64,000 nt of DNA. It comes from Aphrocallistes beatrix. Taxonomy: Eukaryota > Porifera > Hexactinellida > Sceptrulophora > Aphrocallistidae. The notes under the pieces are model-generated. The model did no database searches. It worked only from the letters and a program-made list of their open reading frames with translations, and was not told the DNA's origin. The stretch spans positions 3,219,184 through 3,283,183 of the forward strand of contig OY725500.1 in the NCBI GenBank assembly GCA_963281255.1, read 5' to 3'. Shown here piece after piece: positions 32,501 to 42,948 of the stretch (its first letter is position 1; the number at the start of each line of letters is the position of its first letter). A program made the position numbers and the translations under genes.

Positions 32501-34201
32501 TGTTTTACGATTATCCACTCCTAAATTTGCGATGAAATTCCTAGAACTCCTAAATCCATGACAATAATACGTAATTGGTAATTTAGCAAAACATTGCTAT
32601 TAAATAGCATACAGGTACGATACAACGTTCCAAGTTTACATACCTTGCTGACGAACTCAGGTCCTTGATCGTGCTGTATAATCTGAGGTACTTTGAGTGT
32701 CAAGTAAATGCTCTCCAGCTGAGCCAATACCTCGCTACTTCTTTTTGTTTTCAATAGCCGTACTGCGCAGAATTTGGATAGGTAACAAATTGTTACAAGG
32801 AGATGTTTGTACCTTTCTGTATTCTCCTGCAAATCACAGAACAAAATAATCCCGATATGTTTCCAGGGCTGATCTGGAGGAGGAATTGGTTGCAATTTCT
32901 TTTGAGGTTGAGGTGGTAACGCAGCTGCCATTTGACAATTATGACATGATTGGACCTCCAAGGGTGAATAAAATAATAAAGTATTCGAATAACAGAATGT
33001 TTACTGTCTTACACATGGACTTGATCAATGTAGTACGTAGTAAGTTTCAATACCATACAAGTGATAATATGTAATTATATTATAACTTGATGTCAAAATC
33101 TTGCGATACCGTATCAAGTAGCTAAATTTTAATTCTGAATAATATTCAAACCAATTATAGTGACGATATTAAATTTGATCTTGACATGATGATAACACGA
33201 TTTATTAATAAAGGAAGTTGCAAAACACCACCACGTCTAGCAACATGCCTAGATACGTAAACCTAGGTATGCCAAATACGTACATGAAATATCGTACATA
33301 TTAGAATAGCAACGCTTCGAATAATCGCCCCTCTGAATGAATGATAAAAAATATTGTATCTCCTAGGTATAAACGTTCATATATATTAATCGCCTCTTTA
33401 TATAAATATCATTTTCGAACGATCACATTTCTCGAAAATAATTATAACTTAGATTAAAGGAAACAAAATTGAATAATCACCCGCACATCTGAGATATTAT
33501 CCTTTATACTGCAACTTGCATAAAACCACAGAGGTTGTATCATATTAAAGATTGAGTAAACAATTAAAACTTACATAATTTCTAACATATTTGCTTAGTC
33601 CTGGCCAAAAATATTTCTCTTTAATTGATCTGACTGTTGTGTTAATTCCAGGGTGCGCAGCACTGTCGTGGTACAGCTTTAAAATCTCAGAAACTCGATC
33701 TGAGCTAACGACTTCGTGCGTACGTGATGTATTATCACCAATCACCTGTTTTTACATTAATTTATCACATACATCATATTAATTAATCAGGGAAATAAAT
33801 TGATCTAGCCATACACGGAACGTCCAACACCGTCAAGTTGAATTACAAACAAGCAAAAGCTAGTCTTCTTATAAAAATTCTAAAAGTGATGGAATTATGA
33901 CCCAATTGCTCCAAATAATTCCTTGAATATTATATTGGACTGTCATTATTAAGTAGTATTCAAACCTTGCACTAAGGAGATATCAGAATTTCATAATTAA
34001 CTTTGCATCATTTTCACCAAAGAAATAATGTAAAATATTGCTCACCTTGAAAATTTTGTTAGCCTCTCCAATTACATATTGCGAAGCTTTCACCCGAAAA
34101 TTCTTCTTGGCGTGACCAATTTTCTTTGATTTAAGTACATCTGTAGGATACACGTTATGTTTGAGGAAGTTTGATATTGCGTCGTAGTCCTCTGATAACA
34201 T
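29540..34201 (-). CDS. Ginger-like integrase/transposase gene, spliced, interrupted by a nested element
   Basis: Minus-strand order: N-terminal exon 33983-34201 (FLKHNVYPTDVLKSKKIGHA), donor AAG|GTGAGC; H2C2-type zinc-binding exon 33545-33745 (LYHDSAAHPGINTTVRSIKE); core exon near 32640-32961 (PWKHIGIILFCDLQ ... YLSKFCAVRLLKT ... IIQHDQGPEFVSKV, with donor GTATGT); exon near 32440-32560 (TTAYHPQSNGLVEAHNKII, donor GTAAGT); exon 32105-32388 (AEWPSKVQTAVLAANTCWNR). It then continues beyond the nested element at 29815-30015 (EEWIEPLMKARSRSKLQACD) and 29540-29740 with a GPY-like block (GPMIAAEVTDSHALVLKDGS). The DDE integrase architecture with GPY module, plus spliceosomal introns and TIRs, fits Ginger rather than an LTR element. 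Confidence 0.75.
30016..32104 (-). mobile_element. 2.09-kb TIR element carrying one conserved metazoan gene
   Basis: The inverted ends are about 80 bases: GGGTATATCGGGGTCACTGA at 30016 and the complement TTGCTGAATCCG...ending CCCCGATATACCC at 32104. Matching continues inward through TTGGCTCTA. The element separates two halves of the integrase C-terminal region, so it inserted into the Ginger-like transposon. I could not see a clear target duplication. It contains a single minus-strand gene (30222-31998) and no recognised transposase. Confidence 0.75.
30222..31998 (-). pseudogene. Conserved multi-copy metazoan protein of unknown function
   Basis: The N-terminal zinc-finger-like part has CCLNDPDVFCYICGEYMT. 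The main frame (30674-31789) carries KSWSPHKVCKYCTETLRLW, VWREPKNHHDDCYFC, a Pro/Ser-rich linker, LNDLVRDLGLSKDASE, NEWRLFIDSSKRSLKCVLLH, IACVDLKMVNILLG, YPCFLCLWDSRAD and PPLHIKLGLMKKFVKAL. The C-terminal frame (30222-30593) has FLGNTKVANYQNLVEGML and LSEEQGERFHQDI. I recall the same motif series in many uncharacterised repeated proteins of arthropods, cnidarians and lancelets. Cysteine pairs suggest zinc binding. About two frame breaks separate the segments. Function unknown; a role as the mobilising protein of its TIR element is only inference. Nucleotide composition is clearly more GC-rich than the surroundings. Confidence 0.75.
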
Positions 34202-34535
34202 CTTCGAGAATTCGGATTCTTTTGAATAAATATTCGGTCTGTATTATTGTTGGGTAATCTTCAGTTGTTGTTGATTGTTTTCAATAATGGCCATTTTTTA
34301 ATAGTCACTGACTTAGTATATAGTATTCATAAAAGCTCGATCAAGTACAACATCAAAACAAACACTTAGATACTTGAATATAGTTGATAGAACCGCACTA
34401 TGTAAAACTATCCCCAGTACATTTTAAGAGTTTAAATCTCATGCATGGGAGTTAAAACCTCACGCTACTCTAATATCCCTGGTCCACTAGTATAAGGGAG
34501 TTAAAATCTTACGGGAGTTAAAATCTCACGCAACA

Positions 34536-34670
34536 GGTCTTTGGCATTATTCCTTCTTCGAATTTTTTTTAAGATCTTATTCCTACTTTGCAGGTTTTAA
34601 GTCCTATTCTTACTTCGAATGACCTATTCTTAAATTAGACCTTATTCCTTTCCCTACTTACCCGTTTTTC
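34536..34670. repeat. Array of ~26-bp repeats, right part of the split foldback
   Basis: Units such as TCTTATTCCTACTTTGCAGG continue in the same orientation as 27335-27383, and inverse to 26860-27180. They end near CCTTTCCCTACTTACCC at 34665. Confidence 0.65.
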
Positions 34671-35228
34671 CCATTGGTCATTTCCCTGAATTCTAGATAT
34701 TTATCAATTTGATTGTTACTTTATTTGGCAATTGTACGTTTTAATCTCAAATAATTAGCAGTTATTTTAACCTTTCTTTTAAATCTGATTAACCTCAAAG
34801 TACAACCATTGAATGTATATATAACTAACATTTTAATGGCCTCTGGTCTTAATATACCTCAATCCCGGCGGGATCTGGCAGACATCCTATGGTGTCACAA
34901 TTTCGTTATATCAAAAGTGTAGTATATTTTTGATATATTATTATTGCTTGACGAGAAGTTTAAGGTCGTTAATACACTATTATCTTACAAGGTAAACGAT
35001 GAATTAATTTAACCAGATGTGAGAAGTCCTTAGATACCTTAAATAGAGAGAGATATGAAAGACATTAATTTCATGGAATCAAAGATTTCAAAATAAGCAA
35101 GCTGCTTCTTCAAACAAACTTTCATTATCTATCAAATGTCGGAAATGTCTGAATGATCTCACTTCAAGGAAACAGTAACTGAGGAGGATAAATGAAATCA
35201 TTAAATCATTGTCAGGTTGCCTGGAGTA
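34671..35228. other. No gene seen
   Basis: AT-rich intron sequence without supported features. Confidence 0.5.
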
Positions 35229-35230
35229 TA

Positions 35231-35706
35231 CAGTACCCGGACATAAGTATTCGACCGCCAAAGAAACCTCAAAACAAATAGTATTAAAGTGGATCTATCC
35301 ATAAAGAAATATGTACTCAAACAAGAAGAAATACTCTATTTTTTATTTCTAATACCTAATCTACACATTCTAGTTACTCATCATTGAGATCCTCAACTCA
35401 ATTAGTTATTCCCAAAATTATAAATATCTACCTTTGATACTTGATACTACTTGTCCCGAGTCACGGCCATTATGTATGATGGCGATTAGTGACACAAAGT
35501 GACAGAGGTTGATAATTTTCTACATGAGAAAAAATATTTGTTGATAGTTTCAAAGATTTGTAATTCGGATGTGTAGTTTACGAATCTGAAAATAGAATAT
35601 TCATAACATTTTACTAGTACTTGCATATTCCTTTATGAATAGATCCACTTTAATAGTTATCTGTATGGAAGTTTTTATGGTAGTCGAATGTTTTTATTTT
35701 GGCAGT
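35231..35706. mobile_element. Tc1-type MITE
   Basis: The termini CAGTACCCGGACATAAGTAT and ATGTTTTTATTTTGGCAG are imperfect inverted repeats with TA on both sides (35229-35230, 35707-35708). The interior pairs AAGTGGATCTAT with ATAGATCCACTT and has the TCTACACATTC block of related MITEs. At 476 bases there is no transposase. Confidence 0.78.
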
Positions 35707-35954
35707 ATATATGTTGATTCCCATTTCGGTTTCCAGATATAGTACACCAAAATTCGGAAGCATCTCAAAGCTGCTATTTATGAGATACTTCCTGCTTTGC
35801 ACAAATTGAGGTCATTTCATGAAGAAATAACCCGAATTTATCTCAATTTACATTACCTCATACTGTTTACTTTCTCATCTGTATTCTGCAATTAAAACAC
35901 GATTAAGAAGTTGGCAGCGAATTCAATTTCAAAAACCATGTTCACTTGAATCAC

Positions 35955-36400
35955 ATATTTAACCTACTTCCCGTTTAGCTAGAGGTCTAAACTTGTTATC
36001 ATTTGAAAGTACAGGGTTGATCGATTATTTTTATGACATCAGGTTTGTCGAAATATGCATTATGACTTAGCATTAAGCCATTAAAAAATAACCCGACCAT
36101 GCCGAACATAATATACAATTTAACTACTTTATCCTTATTATTTCGATCTGATCTCTATACCACATGTTCCTATGCGTTGGTGGATTATGTTTTTCAAATT
36201 TTATTGAAAAATCTCTTCTAATTCCTATGATATGAAATTTGTAAACTGACCTATTTTCGAGTATGTAATTTGTTACTAGTTCTACATCACGACGATCATG
36301 TCAAACATGCATAGAATGCATATTGACTACCTACTCCTTATCTTTCGATGCAATTTCTCTACAACATGTTCCTAAGCGTTGGTGTATCATGTAGAGCACG
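35955..36400. repeat. Repeat, inverted partner of 41365-41645
   Basis: TTAACCTACTTCCCGTTTAG, ACAGGGTTGAT and CGAGTATGTAATTTGTTACT match the segment before the SINE at 41651 in reverse orientation. Inside, a roughly 190-base unit ending CACATGTTCCTATGCGTTGG is tandemly repeated (about 36120-36200 and 36310-36390). No coding frame. Confidence 0.6.
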
Positions 36401-37260
36401 AGGGGCCTCATGTCAAATCGCATTCGGGCCCGAGTCAGATTGCATAAGTGGCCCCTTGATTAAAATTGTAATACGCATAAAGGCGTAGGCTCTTGTAGGG
36501 TTGGCAGGGCACTGGCCTTACCAATAATTATAATCGAGAGTTAATATCTCGATTACAAGCTGTCCTGAATGGTCCAACTAATCCTGAGTCCTAGTTCAAA
36601 GGCCCTACCATTCCTCAACCGGTCTGCTTCCTTGGGAATAGATATATTAAGAGATATTTTTATATACACACTCCATGATTTTAAGGAGAAACTGAATTAA
36701 TCCGTCACCCTGGTCATGAACACTCCAGAAAATATCAAAAATACAACCAGTTTGCTTCTACATCCCCGTGCGTCACCATTTCGACATCTCACAATTGCTA
36801 CGCGATACCAATCGTATAGTATGTCTGGCACAGTTTTTGCTTACTGTAGTCGTTTCCGAAGTGCATGATGCAACGATATCTGGTGTATTGAATATAATTT
36901 ATCTATGTCTGAATCTTTGGTCCTCTTTAACTCATTAAATAACGACTCCCAGTCTAGAACTATATTTTCATACACTTTGTACAAGTATATAGGTTGTCTC
37001 AAAAGTTCTGCAACACCCAATTTACTTTGTTAATTTGACTAAGATCACTTGGTTTTAGTCCAAATTAGCCTCCATAAATGAAATCTAGCACCCTTCTTGC
37101 ATAGATATGAGCTCAACTCATTACGCAAAAGATATTTCTTATAAAATTTTTAATAACTGCATACCATTGACTACAAAATTTGGAACTGCAGTGTATAATA
37201 TAAGATAAGTATCTTTGTTAGTTTATATTGCATTACCTACAATAGCTCATACATTTTCTT
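36401..37260. other. No gene; one mariner-type terminus
   Basis: TATAGGTTGTCTCAAAAGTTC at about 36990 resembles a mariner inverted-repeat end, but no partner end or transposase was found. The rest holds no supported feature. Confidence 0.35.
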
Positions 37261-37269
37261 CCTAATTCC

Positions 37270-37488
37270 CTATTTATTCATCCACATGTATAATTTTCTT
37301 AGCAGGATGCCAAATAGGTGTAGTGTAGCCACTGCTGTTCCAATTACGACGGCACATATTACGTACCAGTGTTTGAAATGTTGAATCATTGGTCCAAGGA
37401 AATACAAGATGAATGGTGAAGGTTTCTCCATAGAGATGATGCATGAAAACTGACGAGAGTCTTTATCTGTACCAAATTTTGCTGAAAT
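37270..37488 (-). CDS. Candidate terminal exon with a transmembrane segment, unrecognised
   Basis: On the minus strand an acceptor-like AATATTTCAG precedes about 70 codons (AKFGTDKDSRQFSCIISMEK ... HFKH) ending in a hydrophobic stretch WYVICAVVIGTAVATLHLFG followed by basic LLRKLYMW and a stop. This looks like the last exon of a type I membrane protein. No family is recognised, and it may be a chance frame or a mobile-element remnant. Confidence 0.25.
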   Translation of the reverse strand: MSAKFGTDKDSRQFSCIISMEKPSPFILYFLGPMIQHFKHWYVICAVVIGTAVATLHLFGILLRKLYMWMNK

Positions 37489-37761
37489 ATTATACTTACA
37501 CAAGTAGATCTAACATTTTGTTTTACTTGAAAATTCTAAGGATTATTTTAATTATTTTGCGATCCAATTGCCTGTATTTCTGAATATATTGGCTAAAGTG
37601 GATCATAAATGTTTGTGTGTTTAGAAAAAAGAGAAATATCAAAAGAAAAAAATCTCGAATGCTATATACATTCTATGATCATACTCTAAAATTGTTGTTC
37701 TTATTGGTGATTTCCCGTCTATAAACTAAAAGAAATAATCCTATTTTAGTATTTTGAATTA

Positions 37762-38306
37762 ATTCGCTTGCTTGTACTGCGCGGCTGGCGGACACTTTGT
37801 GTCCGCCGGAGGCTCCCTTCGGTCGCCTGGGGTCAAATTGGCTAATTATAAGGGAGATAACATCTCTAAATATGTCTGTACTACTGTTATAATCGATATC
37901 GCATGAAAAATCACCAAATTTGTCAATTTCAAAATTTTTGATGAGTAATGATGACGTCATAACAAAGTGATGAGTCATCATTTTTTGATGATAGTTGCAT
38001 CATATGTCAGGTATGTTAGTATACACATTCTATTAAAATTTCAGCCTTCTATCTCCTATAATGGCTGAGTTATTCCCGAATAACTGTGTTGCTTAACTTT
38101 TAAAAATGTGACAATGACGTCATAATTCCATGATGAGTCGACATTTTGCTCTGAGCTCAGAACTTACTGTAGCCATAGCCAAAAGACTCCCACATACCAA
38201 AAATCAGCTTTCTGCGCCCCGCAGTTTCTTCAATCAATTCGTTACAGATATATATAGATATATATACACACACAAACAAACAATAATCGAGTTTTAATAG
38301 TAAGGA
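37762..38306 (-). mobile_element. Helitron family 1, nearly complete
   Basis: The minus-strand 5' end TCCTTACTATTAAAACTCG is at 38306 (A precedes it on that strand). It runs through the AT/CA microsatellite and TGACGTCATTGTCAC blocks into the GC-rich part (CCGGCGGACACAAAG). The last ~15 bases of the 3' end are missing. Confidence 0.8.
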
Positions 38307-38689
38307 TAACTGACTGTAGGAACATATAAATATATTTAATCAGGCAAAAAAAAGTCATTTTCGAACTTGACATTTTTGAGATCAGATTATTGGAGTCCCG
38401 GCTATATAATATTTCAATATTTTGCGCCCAATAAATAGTGTTCATTTTTAAACTAGAAGGTTGGTAGATTCCATAGTAAATTATCTTAGTAAATTATCTT
38501 AGTCCAATCAATGAAGCAAAATTTAGTGTTTCAGAACTTTCGGATCACCCTATAGACTACTTCACTTCGATATTCCCCAAGGTGACGGTACAGTGAAGAA
38601 AGTCCCCAGAAAACCTGGTCTTCGGAAAATGCCAAGCTCATCAATCTTCTTAATTGTCCTTCATATTTAAGTGTGAATTGGGGCTCCCA
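38307..38689. other. No gene seen
   Basis: AT-rich sequence; a 19-base stretch (agtaaattatcttag) is tandemly duplicated near 38474-38505. Confidence 0.45.
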
Positions 38690-39620
38690 ATTGTCATACA
38701 TCCTAAAGAAGCAGCTGAACAAGAAGACGATACTATGGGAGTGCATGGAACTGGTGATATGGAGGAGTTTAGAGAAGATGGGTTAGATGGGCCTAGGATT
38801 GCAGATCACGGGGACTGCTTTAGCAAGTTTATTGTGGTGAGAGCGCTTAAAACGAAGTCAGCTGAAGGTATGCGAACACCTGATCTCTATATTCTGCGAA
38901 CATTGAGTACCTCACATCTTCCAGACAGATAACGGAGGTGAATTTGCTATTAACCTGCTGAATACGACACTGCGCAATTCACATTACATCGAATCAATCC
39001 CGTTGAGAGTCCAGACCGCCACGTCAATCGTTAACGCATTCATGGAAGGATTGGTATATCGTGGCTATGGCGTATCAAATATTATGCTCACAGATCAGGG
39101 AAGAATGTGGATGGGTTAGCGGTGCACGAACTGTGCCACGACTTAGCGATTACTAAACGTCTCACCACACCGTAACACCCAGAGTCCGATGGGATTGCCG
39201 AAAGACATATCGGCTTCGTCAGACAAGTGATACGTTGCTTGATGCTCGAACGCCACCTAGAAAGGGTTCATGACCGTCGTTGTCACCAGAGGTTACTTTC
39301 TACTGCAATAATCTGGACAACACGCAAGTAAAATATCTCTACACATGTTAGCGTTTGCCGTCAGCCGAGATCACTAATCGATATGCTCATTAACACTGGT
39401 AATACTCCAACTAAAGTTACAGGATCATCCAGTCAGTATCTCAAACGGTAAGGAAGAGGCAAGAATTGAGTGAAATTGCACGAGAAAACCACCAATCGGG
39501 GGCTAAGAAGAAGTATAATAAAGTCAAGAACACATCCAACATAACCACGAGAGATTGGGTCATGATTAATATGAAGGACTATTCGTATACAGGTTAGTTT
39601 GTAGTAAGAAAGAGAACTAT
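38690..39620 (+). mobile_element. LTR-retrotransposon integrase fossil
   Basis: Pieces of a Ty3/gypsy-type integrase core are recognisable in order: DCFSKFIVVRALKTKSAE near 38815, TDNGGEFAINLL near 38930 and a second core-like stretch (SNIMLTDQGR) near 39070, followed by motifs typical of the DDE-to-C-terminal region up to about 39560. No LTRs, gag or reverse transcriptase were found. The piece is old, with many breaks, and ends against a truncated Helitron at about 39650. Confidence 0.65.
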
Positions 39621-39649
39621 CACAAATTTTCACCTCCTTTGTATTAATA

Positions 39650-40047
39650 TTCGTTCAAAAATCACAAAATTTGTCAATTTTTAAAATTTTGATGCGTAAT
39701 GAAGACGTCATAACAGGGTGATGAGTCATCATTTTCTTGATAGTTGTGTCATATGTGAACTATATTAAAATACATATTCTATTAATATTTCAGCCTTCTA
39801 TCACCTAAAATGGCTGAGTTATGGTCGAAAAACTGAAATTTCTCATTATAAAATAGGTGACAATGGCGTCATAATTCCATGATGAGTCGACATTTTCATC
39901 TGAGCTCAGAACTTAGTGGAGCCATAGCCAAAAGACTCCCACATGCCAAAAATAAGATTTCTGGGCCTGGCAGTTTCTTCAATCAATTCGTTACAGATAT
40001 ATATATACACACATATATACATATTAATCGAGTTTTAATAGTAAGGA
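39650..40047 (-). mobile_element. Helitron family 1, 3'-truncated
   Basis: The minus-strand 5' end TCCTTACTATTAAAACTCG ends at 40047 with A before it. The body reaches the ACAAATTTTGTGATTTTTG-like block at 39660. The GC-rich terminus is absent. Confidence 0.78.
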
Positions 40048-40542
40048 TGTCGAATGAGGGCGGGTTTTCATAATTGGAAAAAGTGTATTTTTTCTACAGG
40101 TCATAATATAACTTCCTGTTTTTCGCTAAAGATTTCAGGTTAATCTTACATTATAGAGATGTTGGAATGTTCAAAAAATCAAAACAATCGGTGATGTCAA
40201 AAATTTCAGTGGTCGAAATGAGATGGAATGCCTCATATACTAGATAAGCCATATAACTTGATACATAATGAATTAACTTATTATGTCGTTTCCCACAGTC
40301 ATATCCTCCTTGAGCATTTGATTGTCCGTTCTGGCCTATAAAATGTCTGGTGTAATTATATTTCAGACACAAAATAAACTTACAATTAAATGATTGGATA
40401 TTCTATGCTCGGATCTGAAATTCATCAAAACTCATCAGAATAATTAATAACCCACACCTGGTATTTCATTTTCCTGAGCGGACAAAAATGCACAAGGTGG
40501 ATATGACTGTGGGATATACGTAGTTGTACAAATTAATCAAAT
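40048..40542. other. No supported gene
   Basis: A minus-strand frame at 40151-40372 (GQNGQSNAQGGYDCGKRH) might be a further exon of the OTU-like gene next to it, but nothing confirms this. Confidence 0.3.
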
Positions 40543-41048
40543 TTACAATGTACTGCTATTATAACAAGTACAATAATCAGAAGACGGGTCACATTTAACA
40601 TCTAATATAGGAAAATAATGGTTATCCTGCAATCGAAGGTAAATTCCTTCTTTAGAAGGTGATTCATAAGCATTCGACAAATCAAACCCTACCTTTGAAA
40701 ATAATTGCCATTTGGCAACAAAGTATCCCAAATATACCCAAATATCAATGTTAAATAATATTGCAGCCGCAAAATCTTTAAATTGGTCCCCCAAATCCCT
40801 GATGTTGCCATCCTAGACCTGTTTAAATATTGAGATACATTCCTATAATAAGACTCGATATATATAGTTTTAGAGGTAAGATATCTTGTACAAATGTTTC
40901 TCAAAGAATTATTCATATTCCACGTGTTGATTTGCCTAAGTTGGAAATGATTTTCTTGTAACCCAGTAAATATCTGTGAAAGTGCACGGAATAGACAATT
41001 GCCATCTCCAATTGCGGTTTCCATTTTAGTCGGAATACAATGCTTCAA
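40543..41048 (-). pseudogene. OTU-protease-like gene remnant
   Basis: Minus-strand reading starts METAIGDGNCLFRALSQIFT with the Asp-Gly-Asn-Cys nucleophile block. It passes through NHFQLRQ and SGIWGT, and after a frame change continues FKDFAAAILFNIDIWVYLG and a His block YLRLQDNHYFPILDV. All three catalytic positions of an OTU cysteine protease are thus present over about 165 residues. It differs strongly from the OTU copy at 28069 and is not accompanied by an integrase. Whether it is a host gene or mobile cargo is open; the many OTU-bearing elements nearby favour the latter. Confidence 0.65.
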
Positions 41049-41364
41049 ATTAAAATCAAGATACTAATAGTTAAGATTAGAAGCATATTTTAATCATTTA
41101 TTTTTCTGTTCTTTGTTTCTACAAAACTGCATCTATTGGATGGAAACCAGGGATTTTATAAGATTTTGTACTAATATAAACCACATCATTTATCAATTGC
41201 AATTATCTTTATCATTTTGTTATTATGTGTATAAGTACATTCATTGTCTGATTGTTGTTTTCCATTCTTAATTTAGAATCTTCAAATTTGTTAGTGTCTG
41301 CCTCTTTTTGGTTTTATATTTTTTAATGATTGGCAGTTACAGTAGTCAAAATGAATTATATGTT

Positions 41365-41645
41365 TGACATGATCGTCGAGATGTGGAACTAGTAACATAT
41401 TACATACTCGAAAATTACAAATGTCATTTCTTAGGAATTAGAAGAGATTTCTCAATAAATTTTGAAGCATATAATCCACCAACGCTTAGGAATATGTGGT
41501 AAAGAGAACATATCGAAATAATAAGGATAAAGTAGTTAAATTGCATATTCTGACAAATCTGATGTCATAAAAATTATTCATCAACCCTGTACTATATAAT
41601 GAGATTAAGTTTAGACCTAAACGGGAAGTGAGTTAAATATGTGTT
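41365..41645. repeat. Repeat, inverted partner of 35955-36400
   Basis: CTAGTAACATATTACATACT, CACCAACGCTTAGGAATATG and TAAACGGGAAGTGAGTTAAA match the other copy in reverse orientation. It abuts the SINE that starts at 41651. Confidence 0.6.
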
Positions 41646-41650
41646 ATCTA

Positions 41651-42060
41651 GTTGGGTGGTGCGGTGGTTAGGGCGTTTGAATACCAAGACTTAGGTCGCG
41701 GGTTCTAACCTCGCTCTAGTCATTTGCATTTTACTCTCAATTACATTGCTTCGGTAATGTAATCTGAGCCTACACTCTTGCGGAACCTTAGTGAGCTGAA
41801 TGCACTAAGGATGTCATCTCGTTTAAAGGTAAAGTTAAGTCAGGTGCTATCTTTCTTGCCTACTGTTAGCCGAGTTTTTCTCTGTAACACGCTATCATAT
41901 GCACACAGACATGCCATCATATGCATACAGACACGCCGCATGCACACATTCAGCAACTATCAGTAGGTTTAGCACCTCACCCAGATTGTAAACCCTCTGA
42001 GAACATATTAGCATGGATTCGGGGGGTATATAAATCTAGTATAAACTTTAATTAAATCTA
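41651..42060 (+). mobile_element. tRNA-derived SINE, full length
   Basis: The head GTTGGGTGGTGCGGTGGTTA has an A-box-like GGTGCGGTGGTTAGG, and GGTCGCGGGTTCTAACCTCG contains a B-box-like GGTTCTAACC about 40 bases later. The body (CACTAAGGATGTCATCTCG) and a tail with AGCAACTATCAGTAGGTTTA and ACATATTAGCATGGATTCGG match the disrupted copy 2825-5607. A small internal duplication (atcatatgcacacagaca) is seen at 41895-41930. It is not a functional tRNA: acceptor-stem pairing and CCA context are absent. Confidence 0.8.
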
Positions 42061-42759
42061 CAACAGAGTAGATCTTCAAATCCGTTTAAAATGTGTCTGG
42101 TTCAGAGTACACAGTCAACTCCGATTAATATGGACATCGGATGATCGGGACAAGCGCTTAATTGGAACAAGTCACCAGGAACGGTACATAGAAGCTAATA
42201 CAAAATTTCATCTGTTAATTGGGAACTCCGGTTAAGCGGAACTGAGTCACCTGTATAGGGTTCATTAAATTCGGATTCGATGATAGTGGAAGACGGGTCC
42301 ATTTCATATTCCATCAAGCAGGGAACATCAATTCAAACAGGGGCAGCGTCAGGTTTTATATTTTTGGGACATGAGTGGCAATCCCTCGCGGTGGTGCTGC
42401 GAACCCTCAGCTACATATTTTTATTATTATTATTATTATTGATATTTGATCGATTGCTATTAGTACAGTGGATACAGTTTATATAGTTTATGGAGTGAAG
42501 AAAAATTCTTTTCCCCAGGATATGGTTCTTTCTATCCGAAAGTTCTTATATCCAGTGTTCTTTTAGCCGACATCCACTGCATTTGGAACAGGCCCCAAAG
42601 TTTCAAGATTTAGTGCGGTGAATTGTGTTTACTGCTCAGAATTTGAAAGAACTTTCCAGAATCGTAAAAAGATCAAGTAAAAATATGAAAAATGCTACCC
42701 CTCTCACGCCGTCCCTGAATTTAAATAACATGATTTGGTGATGTTTTTCCCATTGTAGC
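42061..42759. other. Intron sequence with pogo/Tigger-like debris and a (TTA)n run
   Basis: CAGTCAACTCCGATTAATAT at 42112, with GGGAACTCCGGTTAAGCGGA at about 42217, resembles pogo/Tigger ends. A TTA microsatellite lies at 42420-42440. CAGTGGATACAG (42468) and ACATCCACTGC (42569) may be ends of a short MITE. No gene. Confidence 0.35.
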
Positions 42760-42948
42760 TTATAAATTCGGATGGTACCACCGGAATTCATTCGCCCAAA
42801 TTCTTGGATGCCACATCGTGCTATTATTATTCAAATAGGAAATATACTTGTGAATCATTACATTCATTGAGGATATTCGATGATGATATTCTTCAGCTGA
42901 AAAGTGAGGGGTTTCATTAATAATCAATCGCCAGCGGTGAATATTCAA
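42760..42948 (-). pseudogene. Possible OTU-like fragment
   Basis: The minus-strand frame reads PHFSAEEYHHRISSMNVMIH and later MWHPRIWANEFRWY. EEYH plus a following helix and an IWxxE element have counterparts in the OTU copy at 28069 (EEYHTKLRGEI, GFWGSDVE). No nucleophile block is seen; the call is weak. Confidence 0.2.

Larger units (their letters stand above)
27384..34535 (-). mobile_element. Ginger-like DNA transposon, 7.15 kb, carrying integrase and OTU genes
   Basis: Inverted ends of about 115 bases bound the element: GTTGCGTGAGATTTTACTCC at 27385 and its complement (GAGTTAAAATCTCACGCAAC) ending near 34534. Both arms share ACTAGTGGACCAGGGATATT inside. The right tip reads TGTTGCG inward, like the TGT...ACA ends described for Ginger (gypsy-integrase-related) DNA transposons. 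All genes are on the minus strand: a spliced integrase gene (34201 to about 29540) and a spliced OTU-protease gene (about 29340 to 28069). No gag, protease, reverse transcriptase or LTR is seen. A separate TIR element (30016-32104) sits inside the integrase gene. The copy appears broken in a handful of places. Confidence 0.78.

Noticed and set aside
32047-33745. LTR retrotransposon or Polinton integrase
   Set aside because: Spliceosomal introns, inverted (not direct) terminal repeats and absence of gag, reverse transcriptase, capsid or polymerase genes favour a Ginger-like DNA transposon. The separate fossil at 38690-39620 is kept as LTR-type.
37762-38306. The family-1 repeat as a MITE with TIRs
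   Set aside because: The two ends are not inverted repeats of each other, there is no target duplication, and insertion is between A and T with a GC-rich 3' end, as in Helitrons.
38654-38932. Host protein-coding frame of 92 codons
   Set aside because: The latter half reads as integrase core sequence and the frame is part of the LTR fossil.
41651-41725. Functional tRNA gene
   Set aside because: A- and B-box-like sequences are present, but acceptor pairing fails and the unit continues into a repeated body also found at 2825-5607; it is a SINE head.
42280-42486. Membrane protein frame ending in a leucine run
   Set aside because: The leucine stretch is the translation of a TTA microsatellite.
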